Origin: MESE01 sp036675035
GTDB lineage: Bacteria > Pseudomonadota > Gammaproteobacteria > Burkholderiales > Burkholderiaceae_D
Direction of reading: 5' to 3'
NCBI GenBank assembly: GCA_036675035.1
Contig: JAKFFO010000150.1
Coordinates: 1-22,597 of the forward strand
DNA: 22,597 bases
A program made the translations under genes and the position numbers. Positions 7,249-15,567 of this stretch are shown here, in pieces. Position 1 is the first letter of the stretch. Every line of letters begins with the position of its first letter. Under the pieces are notes generated by a model. It worked only from the letters and a program-made list of their open reading frames with translations, was not told the DNA's origin and did no database searches.

Positions 7249-8088
7249 TCACTGCCGTGCGCAACGCAGGTTGGTCGGCCGCTGACCGGTCGTGAAATTG
7301 CTGCGCCATGGGTTGATGTCAAGGCCGCCGCGACGCGTATATCGGGCATATACCGCGAGCTTTTGCGGTTTGCATTGCCGCAGCAAATCCATGAAGATTC
7401 GCTCGACACATTGTTCGTGGAATTCATTGTGCTCGCGAAAACCGATCAGGTATTTCAGCAATCCTTCCTGATCGATTGCGCCGCCGACATAGTGAATCCG
7501 CACGCTGCCCCAATCCGGCTGACCGGTGACGAGGCAATTCGATTTGAGCAAATGCGACACCAGAATTTCTTCAACCGGCGTCTCGTCCTGGCTGGCTTTC
7601 AGTAATGCCGGGTCCGGCACATAATCAGTGACTTCGATGTCAAGTCGGTCGAGCAGCAATCCGTCCAGCTCATTCATTTTTAGCGACGGGAATGCGTCAG
7701 GCAACGTCAACGCAACATGAACCGGCGCGCCGAACCCCGATGACAAATCCGTACGCAGCAATTCCAGCAATGCATCGGGACCGGCAAGCCTGGTCTGGTT
7801 GAATGAATTCAGGTAAAGCTTGAATGATTTCGATTCGACGATATTGGGAGAATCGGCCGGAACGGTAATCGTTGCGATGGCGATCTGCGGTTTGCCGCGC
7901 AAATTCAGCCACGACACTTCATAAGCGTTCCAGATATCGATGCCGAAAAACGGCAGCGTGCCGCTGATGCCCAGTTCAGCGCGCTTGTCGGCGCGCGCGA
8001 TCGGAAACAGCAGCGACGGGTTGTACTCGGACTGGTAAGTGGCGGGTTTGCCGAGGGGTGATGCGTTCGGCATATCGGGCATGGTCAT
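7249..8088 (-). CDS. queF: NADPH-dependent 7-cyano-7-deazaguanine reductase QueF (long type)
   Basis: QueF reduces preQ0 to preQ1 with NADPH in the queuosine tRNA-modification pathway. This is the long, E. coli-type enzyme with two tunnelling-fold halves (about 279 residues against 282 in E. coli). The QueF motif ESKSFKLYLNSF is in the N-terminal half. The catalytic Cys185 (LLKSNCLVTGQPDWGS) and Asp192 are in the C-terminal half. HNEFHEQCVERIF and YARYTRRGGLDINPWRSN near the end are hallmarks. The open frame extends to a GTG at 8139, but those 17 residues (Cys-rich) do not look like QueF. Starts at ATG 8088, 8082 or 8073 are all possible, none with a strong ribosome site. ilvA ends 131 bp upstream on the same strand. 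No other queuosine gene or preQ1 riboswitch is visible nearby. Confidence 0.95.
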   Translation of the reverse strand: MTMPDMPNASPLGKPATYQSEYNPSLLFPIARADKRAELGISGTLPFFGIDIWNAYEVSWLNLRGKPQIAIATITVPADSPNIVESKSFKLYLNSFNQTRLAGPDALLELLRTDLSSGFGAPVHVALTLPDAFPSLKMNELDGLLLDRLDIEVTDYVPDPALLKASQDETPVEEILVSHLLKSNCLVTGQPDWGSVRIHYVGGAIDQEGLLKYLIGFREHNEFHEQCVERIFMDLLRQCKPQKLAVYARYTRRGGLDINPWRSNFTTGQRPTNLRCARQ

Positions 8089-8219
8089 CGCGAAGCATTG
8101 AGAATCAAAACAGCATTTTGCCAGAATCGATCCTCCCACTCCATGAGATAAGCGAATTGAATTTTCGGCGTCTGTTTGCAGCTTCCGTTGCGGCTTCCGC
8201 TAAGCAATTTGAAAAAACA

Positions 8220-9743
8220 TTACAAAAATAATTTATAAGCCGGGTTGTCGCTTTCATCCCAATGCCGGTAGCCGAGCGTGCCGAGAAACTCGCGAAACGC
8301 CTTCATCTCGTTCTTCGGTACCTGGATTCCTACCAGTATCCGCCCGACGTCGCCACCCTGGCTGCGGTAGTGGAACAAGCTGATGTTCCAGTTCGGCGCC
8401 ATGCTGTCGAGAAAACGCATCAGTGCCCCTGGTCGTTCGGGAAATTCGAAGCGGTACAGCAATTCATTCTGGGCGAGCGGGCTCTTGCCTCCGACCAGGT
8501 GCCGGATATGCTGCTTTGCCAACTCGTCCTGCGTCAGGTCCAGCGTCCTGAAACCGTGCTTCTCGAAATTCTTGTGAATTTTCCCCGATTCGTCACGATT
8601 GGCAATTTGGACGCCGACGAATACATGTGCTTCCTTCTGGTCGTTGATGCGATAGATGAACTCGGTCACGTTGCGCGGGCCGATCGATGCGCAAAAGCGT
8701 TTGAAACTGCCGCGCTCTTCGGGAATCGTCACCGCAAATACCGCTTCGCGTGCCTCGCCGATGTCGGCGCGCTCGGACACGAAGCGCAGGCGGTCGAAGT
8801 TCATGTTCGCGCCGCATGCGATCGTGATCAGCGTCTGGTCCTTGATCGGTTTTTTTGCCAGCCGGGCACGCTCGACATATTCCTTTGCGCCGGCCACCGC
8901 CAATGCGCCGGATGGCTCCAGGATGCTGCGCGTATCCTGAAATACATCCTTGATCGCAGCGCAGACCGCATCGGTGTCGACAACGATGATCTCGTCAACA
9001 TATTTTCTGGTAAGGCGGAAGGTCTCCTCGCCAACCAGTTTGACGGCAGTGCCATCGCAAAACAGCCCGACGTCAGTCAGCGTCACGCGGCGTCCGGCCT
9101 TCACGCTGCGCGCCATCGCATCCGAATCGGTACTTTGCACGCCGATGATCCTGATATCGGGTCGAACCGCTTTCACATACGCGGCCACGCCGGAAATCAA
9201 GCCACCGCCGCCGATCGCAACGAAAATGGCATGGATCGGCCCCGAATGCTGTTGCAGTATTTCCATCGCAATCGTGCCCTGGCCCGCAATGACATCGGGA
9301 TCATCGAAAGGGTGAACGAAAGTCAGCTTGTATTTCTTTTCCAATGTCAGCGCATGCTGATATGCATCGGTGTACGATTCGCCGAACAAAACCACTTCGC
9401 CGCCCCGGGACCGGACCGCATCGACCTTGACTGGGGGTGTGGTCGTCGGCATCACGATCACTGCGCGGCAACCAAGGCGGGACGCGGCCAGCGCGACACC
9501 TTGCGCATGATTGCCAGCCGATGCGCATATCACGCCGTGCCTGATTTGCGCGGGCGGCAGATTTGCCATCTTGTTGTAGGCGCCGCGCAGCTTGAAACTG
9601 AACACGCTTTGCATGTCTTCGCGTTTGAAGTAAACACGGTTACCGATGCGTTCAGACAGCGTAGGCGCAAGATCGAGAGGCGATTCGATGGCGACGTCGT
9701 AGACGCGGGCGGTCAGGATTTTTTGCAGATAGTCGATGGTCAT
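8220..9743 (-). CDS. ilvA: Threonine ammonia-lyase, biosynthetic (IlvA)
   Basis: A PLP enzyme that converts threonine to 2-oxobutanoate and ammonia, the first committed step of isoleucine synthesis. The PLP lysine is Lys51 in SVFSFKLRGAYNKM. SAGNHAQGVALAA (75-87) contacts substrate and cofactor, and the phosphate-binding glycine loop is GGGGLISG (178-185). The catalytic domain runs to about residue 325. Two ACT-like regulatory domains follow, starting near AVFAVTIPEERGSFKRF and ELLYRFEFPERPGALMRF, so feedback control by isoleucine/valine as in the long E. coli type is expected. The length of 507 residues fits that class. The start ATG is 9741-9743, and the gene is divergent from the YqaA-family gene. 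A long open frame antisense to it (8262-9896) is a codon-bias shadow. Confidence 0.97.
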   Translation of the reverse strand: MTIDYLQKILTARVYDVAIESPLDLAPTLSERIGNRVYFKREDMQSVFSFKLRGAYNKMANLPPAQIRHGVICASAGNHAQGVALAASRLGCRAVIVMPTTTPPVKVDAVRSRGGEVVLFGESYTDAYQHALTLEKKYKLTFVHPFDDPDVIAGQGTIAMEILQQHSGPIHAIFVAIGGGGLISGVAAYVKAVRPDIRIIGVQSTDSDAMARSVKAGRRVTLTDVGLFCDGTAVKLVGEETFRLTRKYVDEIIVVDTDAVCAAIKDVFQDTRSILEPSGALAVAGAKEYVERARLAKKPIKDQTLITIACGANMNFDRLRFVSERADIGEAREAVFAVTIPEERGSFKRFCASIGPRNVTEFIYRINDQKEAHVFVGVQIANRDESGKIHKNFEKHGFRTLDLTQDELAKQHIRHLVGGKSPLAQNELLYRFEFPERPGALMRFLDSMAPNWNISLFHYRSQGGDVGRILVGIQVPKNEMKAFREFLGTLGYRHWDESDNPAYKLFL

Positions 9744-9797
9744 GGGATCAATTTTTCAAGGCGCGGAGAACGGGCGAGTACGTGCAATTCGGCGAGT

Positions 9798-9807
9798 CAT
9801 TATAATG
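9798..9807. promoter_or_regulatory. Palindromic -10 element between ilvA and the YqaA-family gene
   Basis: CATTATAATG is a perfect palindrome, so TATAAT reads on both strands (9801-9806 plus, 9804-9799 minus). It lies 55 bp before ilvA and 86 bp before the divergent ATG at 9893. -35 hexamers at 16-18 bp are poor on both sides. It is a candidate shared -10 for divergent transcription. Confidence 0.45.
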
Positions 9808-9892
9808 GACGCCCTCGGCGTGTCCGCATCCGGCCGCTGATTTTTTGTCAACCGGCCAGCCGATTCCGGTATGGCGTTCCCTTCTACATCGA

Positions 9893-10381
9893 ATGATCGA
9901 ACCTGCGATTGACTGGCTGTTAAGAGTTTTGGCGCTACCTGACGTAGGACTGCCATCGGTATTCGTCATCAGCCTGTTGTCCGCGACATGGCTGCCGATG
10001 GGTTCCGAGCCGGCCGTATTTGCAGTCATCAAGGCTAACGGTGCACTTTTCTGGCCGGCGATTCTCGTTGCCACCGTGGGCAATACGCTGGGCGGGATAA
10101 TCGACTACTGGTTAGGCTACGGCGCGAAACAGGCCTTCGCCAAGGAACGGGAAAGCCGCTGGTTCGGCTGGCTGCAGCGTTTTGGCCCCAAAACGATGTT
10201 GCTCGCATGGCTGCCGGGTATCGGCGACCCCATCTGCACTCTGGCCGGCTGGCTGAAGCTGCCATTCTGGCCAAGCGTTGCTTACATGGCGATCGGCAAA
10301 TTTCTGCGTTATCTGACCATGACCTGGCTTCTGTTGTATGTGCCGGACGGATTCTGGCGGCAGATCGTGCAGTGGTTTTAA
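9893..10381 (+). CDS. YqaA/DedA-like (SNARE-associated family) inner-membrane protein
   Basis: A polytopic membrane protein of about 162 residues resembling the YqaA branch of the DedA/SNARE-associated family. Diagnostic stretches are SLLSATWLPMGSEP, the conserved VATVGNTLGGIIDYWLGYG, and a C-terminal half with WLPGIGDPICTLAGWLK and AIGKFLRYLTM. DedA relatives help maintain membrane lipids and proton motive force, and some are lipid scramblases; the role of this branch is unknown. Hydrophobic segments lie at about 15-38, 52-76, 110-128 and 133-152 from the chosen start. The frame opens earlier at a TTG (9845), which would add 16 residues. The ATG at 9893 is preferred because the membrane protein proper begins there, though it lacks a Shine-Dalgarno. 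It faces ilvA divergently and is followed by 193 bp before the large oxidoreductase. Confidence 0.85.
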   Translation: MIEPAIDWLLRVLALPDVGLPSVFVISLLSATWLPMGSEPAVFAVIKANGALFWPAILVATVGNTLGGIIDYWLGYGAKQAFAKERESRWFGWLQRFGPKTMLLAWLPGIGDPICTLAGWLKLPFWPSVAYMAIGKFLRYLTMTWLLLYVPDGFWRQIVQWF

Positions 10382-10508
10382 CGTGAATTTGCCGGATGCG
10401 CACTTGCGGTACCCGTGTCGATCGTGTCTTTCGTATCTTCGAGCCGGGTTTTGCTCGCTTTTCCTGTCGATCAGTCAAGCGCCATTGGCCTTGGAAATCG
10501 TAAGGATG

Positions 10509-10540
10509 TTGCCGCGTGGTGCATTGCAATAAGCTAAAAT
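10509..10540 (+). promoter_or_regulatory. Possible promoter of the DUF3683-type oxidoreductase
   Basis: TAAAAT at 10535-10540 lies 34 bp before the ATG at 10575 and resembles a -10. The nearest -35 candidate, TTGCCG (10509-10514), is 20 bp upstream, so it is weak. The rest of the 193-bp gap shows no gene, hairpin or repeat I can support. Confidence 0.3.
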
Positions 10541-10574
10541 GCGCCTTTAGCGTTAGTCCTCCTTTTTCCTACTG

Positions 10575-13500
10575 ATGAACGCCCCCGCCCACATCCAGAC
10601 CCTGATTTCCGAAGCGCCGGCCGGCGCCGCGCCGACGCGCTTGCGCGAGATTCCGTACAACTACACATCGTTTTCCGATCGCGAAATCGTGATTCGCCTG
10701 CTGGGCGAAGAAAGCTGGCGCTTGCTCGACACATTGCGCAGCGCCCGTCAGACCGGGCGTTCCGCACGGATGCTGTATGAGGTACTTGGCGATATCTGGG
10801 TGGTACGGCGCAATCCGTACCTGCAGGACGACATGCTCGACAACCCGAAACGCCGTCAGGCGTTGATCGACGCACTGAATCATCGCCTGGCGGAAGTGGA
10901 AAAGCGGCGCATGACCACCGATCTGGCCGACGTCGGGGATCCCGATGCCCGGCGCCGAAGCTTGAACGTGGAAGCGCTGGTGCAAGCTGCAAGAAAAGCG
11001 GTGGCCGATTTCGCCGAAGAATTCCGCAATACTTATGACCTGCGCAAGCGTGCGAACAAGGTGCTCGGGCGCTCGACCGCAAAGGACAACATCAAGTTCG
11101 ATGGCCTGTCGCGCGTATCGCATGTGACCGATGCAACCGACTGGCGGGTTGAATATCCGTTCGTCGTGCTGACGCCGGATACCGAAGATGAAATGGCGGG
11201 ATTGGTCAAGGGCTGCATCGAGCTTGGCCTGACCATCATTCCGCGCGGCGGCGGCACCGGCTATACCGGCGGCGCGATTCCGCTGACGCCAATGTCGGCA
11301 GTCATCAATACCGAAAAACTGGAGCAGCTGGGCGCCGTCGAAATGACGATGCTGCCCGGGGTCGAGCGGGAATATGCCACGATCTATTCCGGTGCCGGCG
11401 TGGTGACCAAACGCGTATCCGATGCGGCCGAAAAGGCCGGATTCGTGTTTGCGGTCGATCCGACTTCGGCCGAGGCATCGTGCATCGGCGGTAATGTGGC
11501 GATGAATGCTGGAGGCAAAAAAGCGGTGCTGTGGGGAACTGCGCTCGACAACCTTGCCAGCTGGCGCATGGTCGATCCGAATGGCGACTGGCTCGAAGTG
11601 ACGCGGCTTGATCACAATCTCGGAAAAATCCACGACGTACCGGTCGCGAAGTTCAAGCTCGAATGGACTCATCCCGGTGCAAAAGGCAAATCCTCTGAAC
11701 CGTTCAAGACCGAGATCCTGGAAATCGAAGGCCGAAAATTCCGCAAGGAAGGGCTGGGCAAGGATGTCACCGACAAATTCCTTGCCGGTCTGCCGGGCAT
11801 TCAAAAAGAGGGTTGCGACGGATTGATCACATCGGCGCGCTGGATTTTGCACAAGATGCCGAAATTCACCCGCACCGTCTGCCTGGAATTTTTCGGCCAG
11901 GCGCGCGACGCGATTCCATCGATCGTCGAAATCAAGGATTACCTTGATGCGGAAACCAAAAAAGGTGGGGCGATTCTGGCCGGCCTGGAACATCTCGACG
12001 AACGCTACCTGCGCGCAGTCGGTTATGCGACCAAGTCCAAGCGCGGCGTGCTGCCGAAAATGGCGCTGTTCGGCGATATCGTCGGCGACGATGAAAATGC
12101 GGTGGCGCAAGCCGCGTCGGAGGTAATTCGCATTGCCAATACCCGGGTCGGTGAGGGTTTTGTTGCCGTCAGCCCGGAAGCCCGCAAGAAATTCTGGCTT
12201 GACCGGGCGCGTACCGCCGCCATCGCCAAGCATACCAACGCGTTCAAGATCAATGAGGACGTGGTGATCCCGCTGAACCGGATGGGTGAATATACCGATG
12301 GTATCGAGCGCATCAATATCGAACTGTCGATCAGGAACAAGCTGCAATTGCTGGCCGAGTTGCGCGGGTTCTTTGCAAAAGGCAATCTGCCGCTCGGCAA
12401 AAGCGAGGATGCGGAAGGCGACGATATTCCTGCCGCCGAGTTGCTGGAGGATCGCGTGGCACAGGCCGAGCAATTGCTCGAACTGACGCATGCGCGCTGG
12501 TCGTACCTGCTGTCGCAGCTTGACAAGCCGTTACGCGACGCGAGGCCGGAGCTGGCGCAACTGGGCCTGGATAAGCTTGCCGCGGCCCTTGAAGACCGGT
12601 TGGCGCAACAACCCGACGCGACCGTTTTCGACATCGTGCAGGATCGTACAGTGCGCGTTTCATGGAAAGCGGAAGTGCGTGCGCAACTGCGCCAGATATT
12701 CAATGGCGCAGCCTTCAAGCTGATCCTGGACGAAGCAGGCGCGATCCAAAAGCGCGTGCTGCGCGGACGCGTGTTCGTCGCGTTGCATATGCATGCCGGC
12801 GATGGCAATGTGCATACCAATATTCCGGTCAATTCGGATCATTACCAGATGCTGCAGGATGCGCATGCGGCGGTGGCACGCATCATGGCGCTGGCGCGTT
12901 CGCTCGATGGGGTGATTTCAGGCGAACATGGCATCGGCATTACCAAGCTGGAATATCTGACTGATCAGGAGATGGGCGATTTCCGCGCCTACAAGCAGCG
13001 AGTCGATCCGGAAGGGCGCTTCAACAAGGGCAAGCTGCTGAACCTGCCGGACTTGCATGCGGATCTGCGCAATGCCTATACGCCATCGTTCGGCTTGATG
13101 GGTCATGAATCGCTGATCATGCAGCAAAGCGATATCGGTGCGATCGCCAACAGCGTCAAGGATTGCCTGCGCTGCGGTAAGTGCAAGCCGGTATGCGCGA
13201 CGCATGTGCCGCGTGCGAATCTTCTGTATTCGCCACGCAACAAGATCCTGGCAACGTCATTGCTGGTCGAGGCTTTCCTGTATGAAGAACAAACCCGGCG
13301 CGGCATTTCAATCAAGCATTGGGAAGAGTTCGAAGATGTCGCCGATCACTGCACGGTCTGCCACAAATGCCTGACGCCATGCCCGGTCGATATCGACTTC
13401 GGCGATGTGTCGATGAATATGCGCAATCTGCTGCGCAAGATGGGCAAGAAGTCGTTCAATCCCGGCACAGCCGGTGCGATGTTTTTCCTGAATGCGACCG

Positions 13501-14576
13501 ATCCTGCGACCATCAACGCAACGCGCAAGTTGATGACCGGCGTGGTGTTCAAGGCGCAACGCCTCGGCCATGAGGTGCTGAAAAAATTCGCGAAGAAGCA
13601 AACCAAGGCACCTCCTGCAACCCACGGCAAACCGCCGATGAAGGAGCAGGTGATTCACTTCATCAACAAAAAAATGCCTGGCAACCTGCCGAAGAAAACC
13701 GCGCGTGCATTGCTCGACATCGAGGACGACAAGATAGTGCCGATCATCCGCGATCCGAAGAACACGACGGCGGATACCGAAGCGGTGTTTTACTTCCCCG
13801 GATGCGGTTCCGAGCGGTTGTTCTCACAGGTTGGGCTGGCGACGCAGGCAATGCTGTGGAATGTAGGTGTGCAGACCGTACTGCCGCCGGGCTACCTGTG
13901 TTGCGGTTATCCGCAACGCAGTGCCGGCGAGTATGACAAGGCGGAAAAGATCATCACCGATAACCGCGTGCTGTTTCACCGGATGGCGAACACGCTGAAT
14001 TATCTCGATATCAAAACGGTCGTGGTGTCGTGCGGTACCTGTTACGACCAGATACAAGGGTATGAATTCGAAAAGATTTTCCCTGGATCTCGCATTATCG
14101 ATATTCATGAATACCTGCTGGAGAAAGGCGTAAAGCTGGAAGGCGTCAACGGTACCCGCTACATGTACCACGATCCCTGCCATACGCCGATGAAACTGCA
14201 GGATCCGCTCAAGACGGTGAATGCACTGATCACCACGATCGACGGACAGAAGATCGAGAAAAACGACCGCTGCTGCGGCGAGGCCGGCACGCTGGCCGCA
14301 AGCCGGCCCGAAATATCGACGCAGATACGCTTCCGCAAGGAAGAAGAAATGATCAAGGGCGCCGACAAATTGCGCGCGGACGGCTTTACCGGCGATGTGA
14401 AGATTCTCACGTCGTGCCCGGCATGCATGCAAGGCTTGACGCGCTATAACGACGACTCGAATACCGATGCCGACTACATCGTGATCGAGATTGCAAGGCA
14501 TTTGCTGGGGCCGAACTGGATGCCCGAATACGTTGCGCGGGCAAACAATGGCGGCATCGAGCGCATCCTGGTCTGA
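10575..14576 (+). CDS. Fused FAD-linked oxidase / Fe-S / CCG-domain oxidoreductase (DUF3683 family; D-lactate or 2-hydroxyacid dehydrogenase type)
   Basis: A giant 1333-residue protein that joins what are separate GlcD- and GlcF-like subunits elsewhere. About residues 1-190 match the uncharacterised N-terminal region typical of the family (DUF3683). The FAD-binding PCMH domain follows, with PRGGGTGYTGGAIPL near 222 and NVAMNAGGKKA near 310. The FAD-oxidase C-terminal domain carries HAGDGNVHTN (about 740) and GEHGIGITKLEYL (about 783). Between them is a charged helical insertion (about 576-716). Two 4Fe-4S motifs follow, CLRCGKCKPVC (about 864) and CTVCHKCLTPCP (about 926). Two CCG-type halves come next, with PGCGSER and CCGYP (about 1073-1110), SCGTCYD (about 1153), DPCH (about 1199) and CCGEAG (about 1233). 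By family it should oxidise a 2-hydroxyacid such as D-lactate and pass electrons via Fe-S to quinone. The substrate is not readable from sequence. No membrane segment is seen. Confidence 0.93.
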   Translation: MNAPAHIQTLISEAPAGAAPTRLREIPYNYTSFSDREIVIRLLGEESWRLLDTLRSARQTGRSARMLYEVLGDIWVVRRNPYLQDDMLDNPKRRQALIDALNHRLAEVEKRRMTTDLADVGDPDARRRSLNVEALVQAARKAVADFAEEFRNTYDLRKRANKVLGRSTAKDNIKFDGLSRVSHVTDATDWRVEYPFVVLTPDTEDEMAGLVKGCIELGLTIIPRGGGTGYTGGAIPLTPMSAVINTEKLEQLGAVEMTMLPGVEREYATIYSGAGVVTKRVSDAAEKAGFVFAVDPTSAEASCIGGNVAMNAGGKKAVLWGTALDNLASWRMVDPNGDWLEVTRLDHNLGKIHDVPVAKFKLEWTHPGAKGKSSEPFKTEILEIEGRKFRKEGLGKDVTDKFLAGLPGIQKEGCDGLITSARWILHKMPKFTRTVCLEFFGQARDAIPSIVEIKDYLDAETKKGGAILAGLEHLDERYLRAVGYATKSKRGVLPKMALFGDIVGDDENAVAQAASEVIRIANTRVGEGFVAVSPEARKKFWLDRARTAAIAKHTNAFKINEDVVIPLNRMGEYTDGIERINIELSIRNKLQLLAELRGFFAKGNLPLGKSEDAEGDDIPAAELLEDRVAQAEQLLELTHARWSYLLSQLDKPLRDARPELAQLGLDKLAAALEDRLAQQPDATVFDIVQDRTVRVSWKAEVRAQLRQIFNGAAFKLILDEAGAIQKRVLRGRVFVALHMHAGDGNVHTNIPVNSDHYQMLQDAHAAVARIMALARSLDGVISGEHGIGITKLEYLTDQEMGDFRAYKQRVDPEGRFNKGKLLNLPDLHADLRNAYTPSFGLMGHESLIMQQSDIGAIANSVKDCLRCGKCKPVCATHVPRANLLYSPRNKILATSLLVEAFLYEEQTRRGISIKHWEEFEDVADHCTVCHKCLTPCPVDIDFGDVSMNMRNLLRKMGKKSFNPGTAGAMFFLNATDPATINATRKLMTGVVFKAQRLGHEVLKKFAKKQTKAPPATHGKPPMKEQVIHFINKKMPGNLPKKTARALLDIEDDKIVPIIRDPKNTTADTEAVFYFPGCGSERLFSQVGLATQAMLWNVGVQTVLPPGYLCCGYPQRSAGEYDKAEKIITDNRVLFHRMANTLNYLDIKTVVVSCGTCYDQIQGYEFEKIFPGSRIIDIHEYLLEKGVKLEGVNGTRYMYHDPCHTPMKLQDPLKTVNALITTIDGQKIEKNDRCCGEAGTLAASRPEISTQIRFRKEEEMIKGADKLRADGFTGDVKILTSCPACMQGLTRYNDDSNTDADYIVIEIARHLLGPNWMPEYVARANNGGIERILV

Positions 14577-14600
14577 TCTGTCGCATAACACTCTCTAGCC

Positions 14601-15038
14601 ATGACGATATCCGGATACGATTGTGAGTTATGCGGCCAGCCAGGTGGCGAACTGCTTCACCGGAATGAAAAATTCCGAATCGTATTGGTCGATGATGCCA
14701 GCTACCCCGGCTTCTGCCGCGTGATCTGGAATGACCATGTCAGGGAAATGACCGATTTGACGGAGCCGGACCGAATTCAGTTGATGCAGGCGGTCTGGCA
14801 AGTCGAGGCAGCGCTGCGCGACATCATGCGACCGGATAAAATCAACATTGCCAGCCTTGGCAATATGGTGCCGCATCTGCACTGGCATTTGATTCCGCGC
14901 TATATCGATGATGCACATTTTCCCGGTCCGATATGGGCGCAAGTCCAGCGCACAGTAAAAGAGTCGGTACTGGCTTCGCGCATGGCACTGTTGCCGTCGT
15001 TGCGCGCCGATTTAACCAGGCGGCTTCAGGTCGTCTAA
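14601..15038 (+). CDS. HIT-family (histidine triad) protein
   Basis: A 145-residue protein of the histidine-triad superfamily of nucleotide hydrolases/transferases. The triad is in NMVPHLHWHLIPRY (His92, His94, His96), the active-site signature. The N-terminus has CELC (Cys8, Cys11), a half zinc site seen in some HIT proteins. The middle holds the usual VIWNDHVREMTDLTEPDR pattern, in which HIT proteins carry the conserved H-x-x-x-x-D/E-L segment. The C-terminus (GPIWAQVQRT) is typical of the bacterial subgroup next to ubiE. The substrate is unknown and is probably a nucleotide phosphoester or phosphoramidate. It lies 24 bp after the large oxidoreductase and 14 bp before the DUF971 gene, so co-transcription is likely. 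The start ATG has no clear Shine-Dalgarno. Confidence 0.92.
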   Translation: MTISGYDCELCGQPGGELLHRNEKFRIVLVDDASYPGFCRVIWNDHVREMTDLTEPDRIQLMQAVWQVEAALRDIMRPDKINIASLGNMVPHLHWHLIPRYIDDAHFPGPIWAQVQRTVKESVLASRMALLPSLRADLTRRLQVV

Positions 15039-15052
15039 CCGGATATATCATC

Positions 15053-15493
15053 ATGGCTGGCTCCAAGCAGACTCCTCCGACAGCGGTTCCGACGGCGCTG
15101 ACCGTGCACAAGAAATCGCGGATGCTCGAAATTGCATTTGATGACGGCATGGAGTTTTCATTGCCGTTCGAACTGATGCGCGTGTATTCGCCATCGGCAG
15201 AAGTACGCGGACATGGCGCAGGGCAGGAAATCTTGCAAACGGGTAAGCGCGATGTCTTGCTTACAGCGTTGGAACCGGTCGGCAATTATGCGGTACAACC
15301 GCATTTTTCAGATGGTCACAATACCGGCATCTATTCGTGGGATTACCTGCATTGGCTAGGAACAAACCAGGAAACGCTTTGGCGCGATTATTTAAAACGC
15401 CTGGAGGTAGCTGGCTTTACCGAGCAGGCCGGGAGGGACATGCCGATGGACGATGGTGGTGCCACAGGGCAGGGCTGTGGTCATTCCCATTAG
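15053..15493 (+). CDS. DUF971 / gamma-butyrobetaine-hydroxylase-like N-terminal domain protein
   Basis: A 146-residue protein of the DUF971 family (GBBH-like N-terminal domain). The recognisable core is LTVHKKSRMLEIAFDDG, then FSLPFELMRVYSPSAEVRGH, VGNYAVQPHFSDGHNTGIYS and WDYLHWLG. It ends in a Gly-rich tail with Cys and His (GQGCGHSH), which could bind metal. DUF971 domains also occur fused to Mrp/ApbC-type Fe-S carrier proteins, so an Fe-S or metal-related role is possible but unproven. The frame is open 40 codons upstream into the HIT gene. The ATG at 15053 is chosen because it follows the HIT stop by 14 bp and begins the family-like region. It is 74 bp upstream of ubiE, which has its own likely promoter. 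Confidence 0.88.
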   Translation: MAGSKQTPPTAVPTALTVHKKSRMLEIAFDDGMEFSLPFELMRVYSPSAEVRGHGAGQEILQTGKRDVLLTALEPVGNYAVQPHFSDGHNTGIYSWDYLHWLGTNQETLWRDYLKRLEVAGFTEQAGRDMPMDDGGATGQGCGHSH

Positions 15494-15511
15494 AAAGCCG
15501 ATCGAACTCCG

Positions 15512-15541
15512 TTCCGACATGAATGTCTGCGCTTGTATAAT
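15512..15541 (+). promoter_or_regulatory. Likely ubiE promoter
   Basis: TATAAT (15536-15541) lies 26 bp before the ubiE ATG. TTCCGA (15512-15517) is 18 bp upstream as a fair -35. It occupies the 74-bp gap after the DUF971 gene and would start a ubiE transcript. Confidence 0.5.
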
Positions 15542-15567
15542 GCAATGTCATTAATCAGGTTGCAGCC

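Noticed and set aside
7078..7605. 175-codon plus-strand frame over the end of queF
   Set aside because: Most of it is antisense to the conserved C-terminal half of QueF. The part over the non-coding gap has no family-like features.
8089..8219. Possible preQ1 riboswitch or terminator between ilvA and queF
   Set aside because: Only short GCGG/CCGC-type pairings and a repeated CGGAAGC are present. No preQ1 aptamer pattern or T-run was seen.
8262..9896. 544-codon open frame antisense to ilvA
   Set aside because: It is the complement of a complete IlvA with all catalytic motifs. The translation is rich in His, Arg and Asp with no domain I recognise.
10569..12491. 640-codon open frame antisense to the giant oxidoreductase
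   Set aside because: It lies wholly opposite a well-supported gene, has no recognisable family motif, and is the kind of long antisense frame expected from GC-rich codon bias.
13824..14591. 255-codon frame antisense to the CCG domains
   Set aside because: It is a complement of conserved Cys-rich coding sequence, with no independent support.
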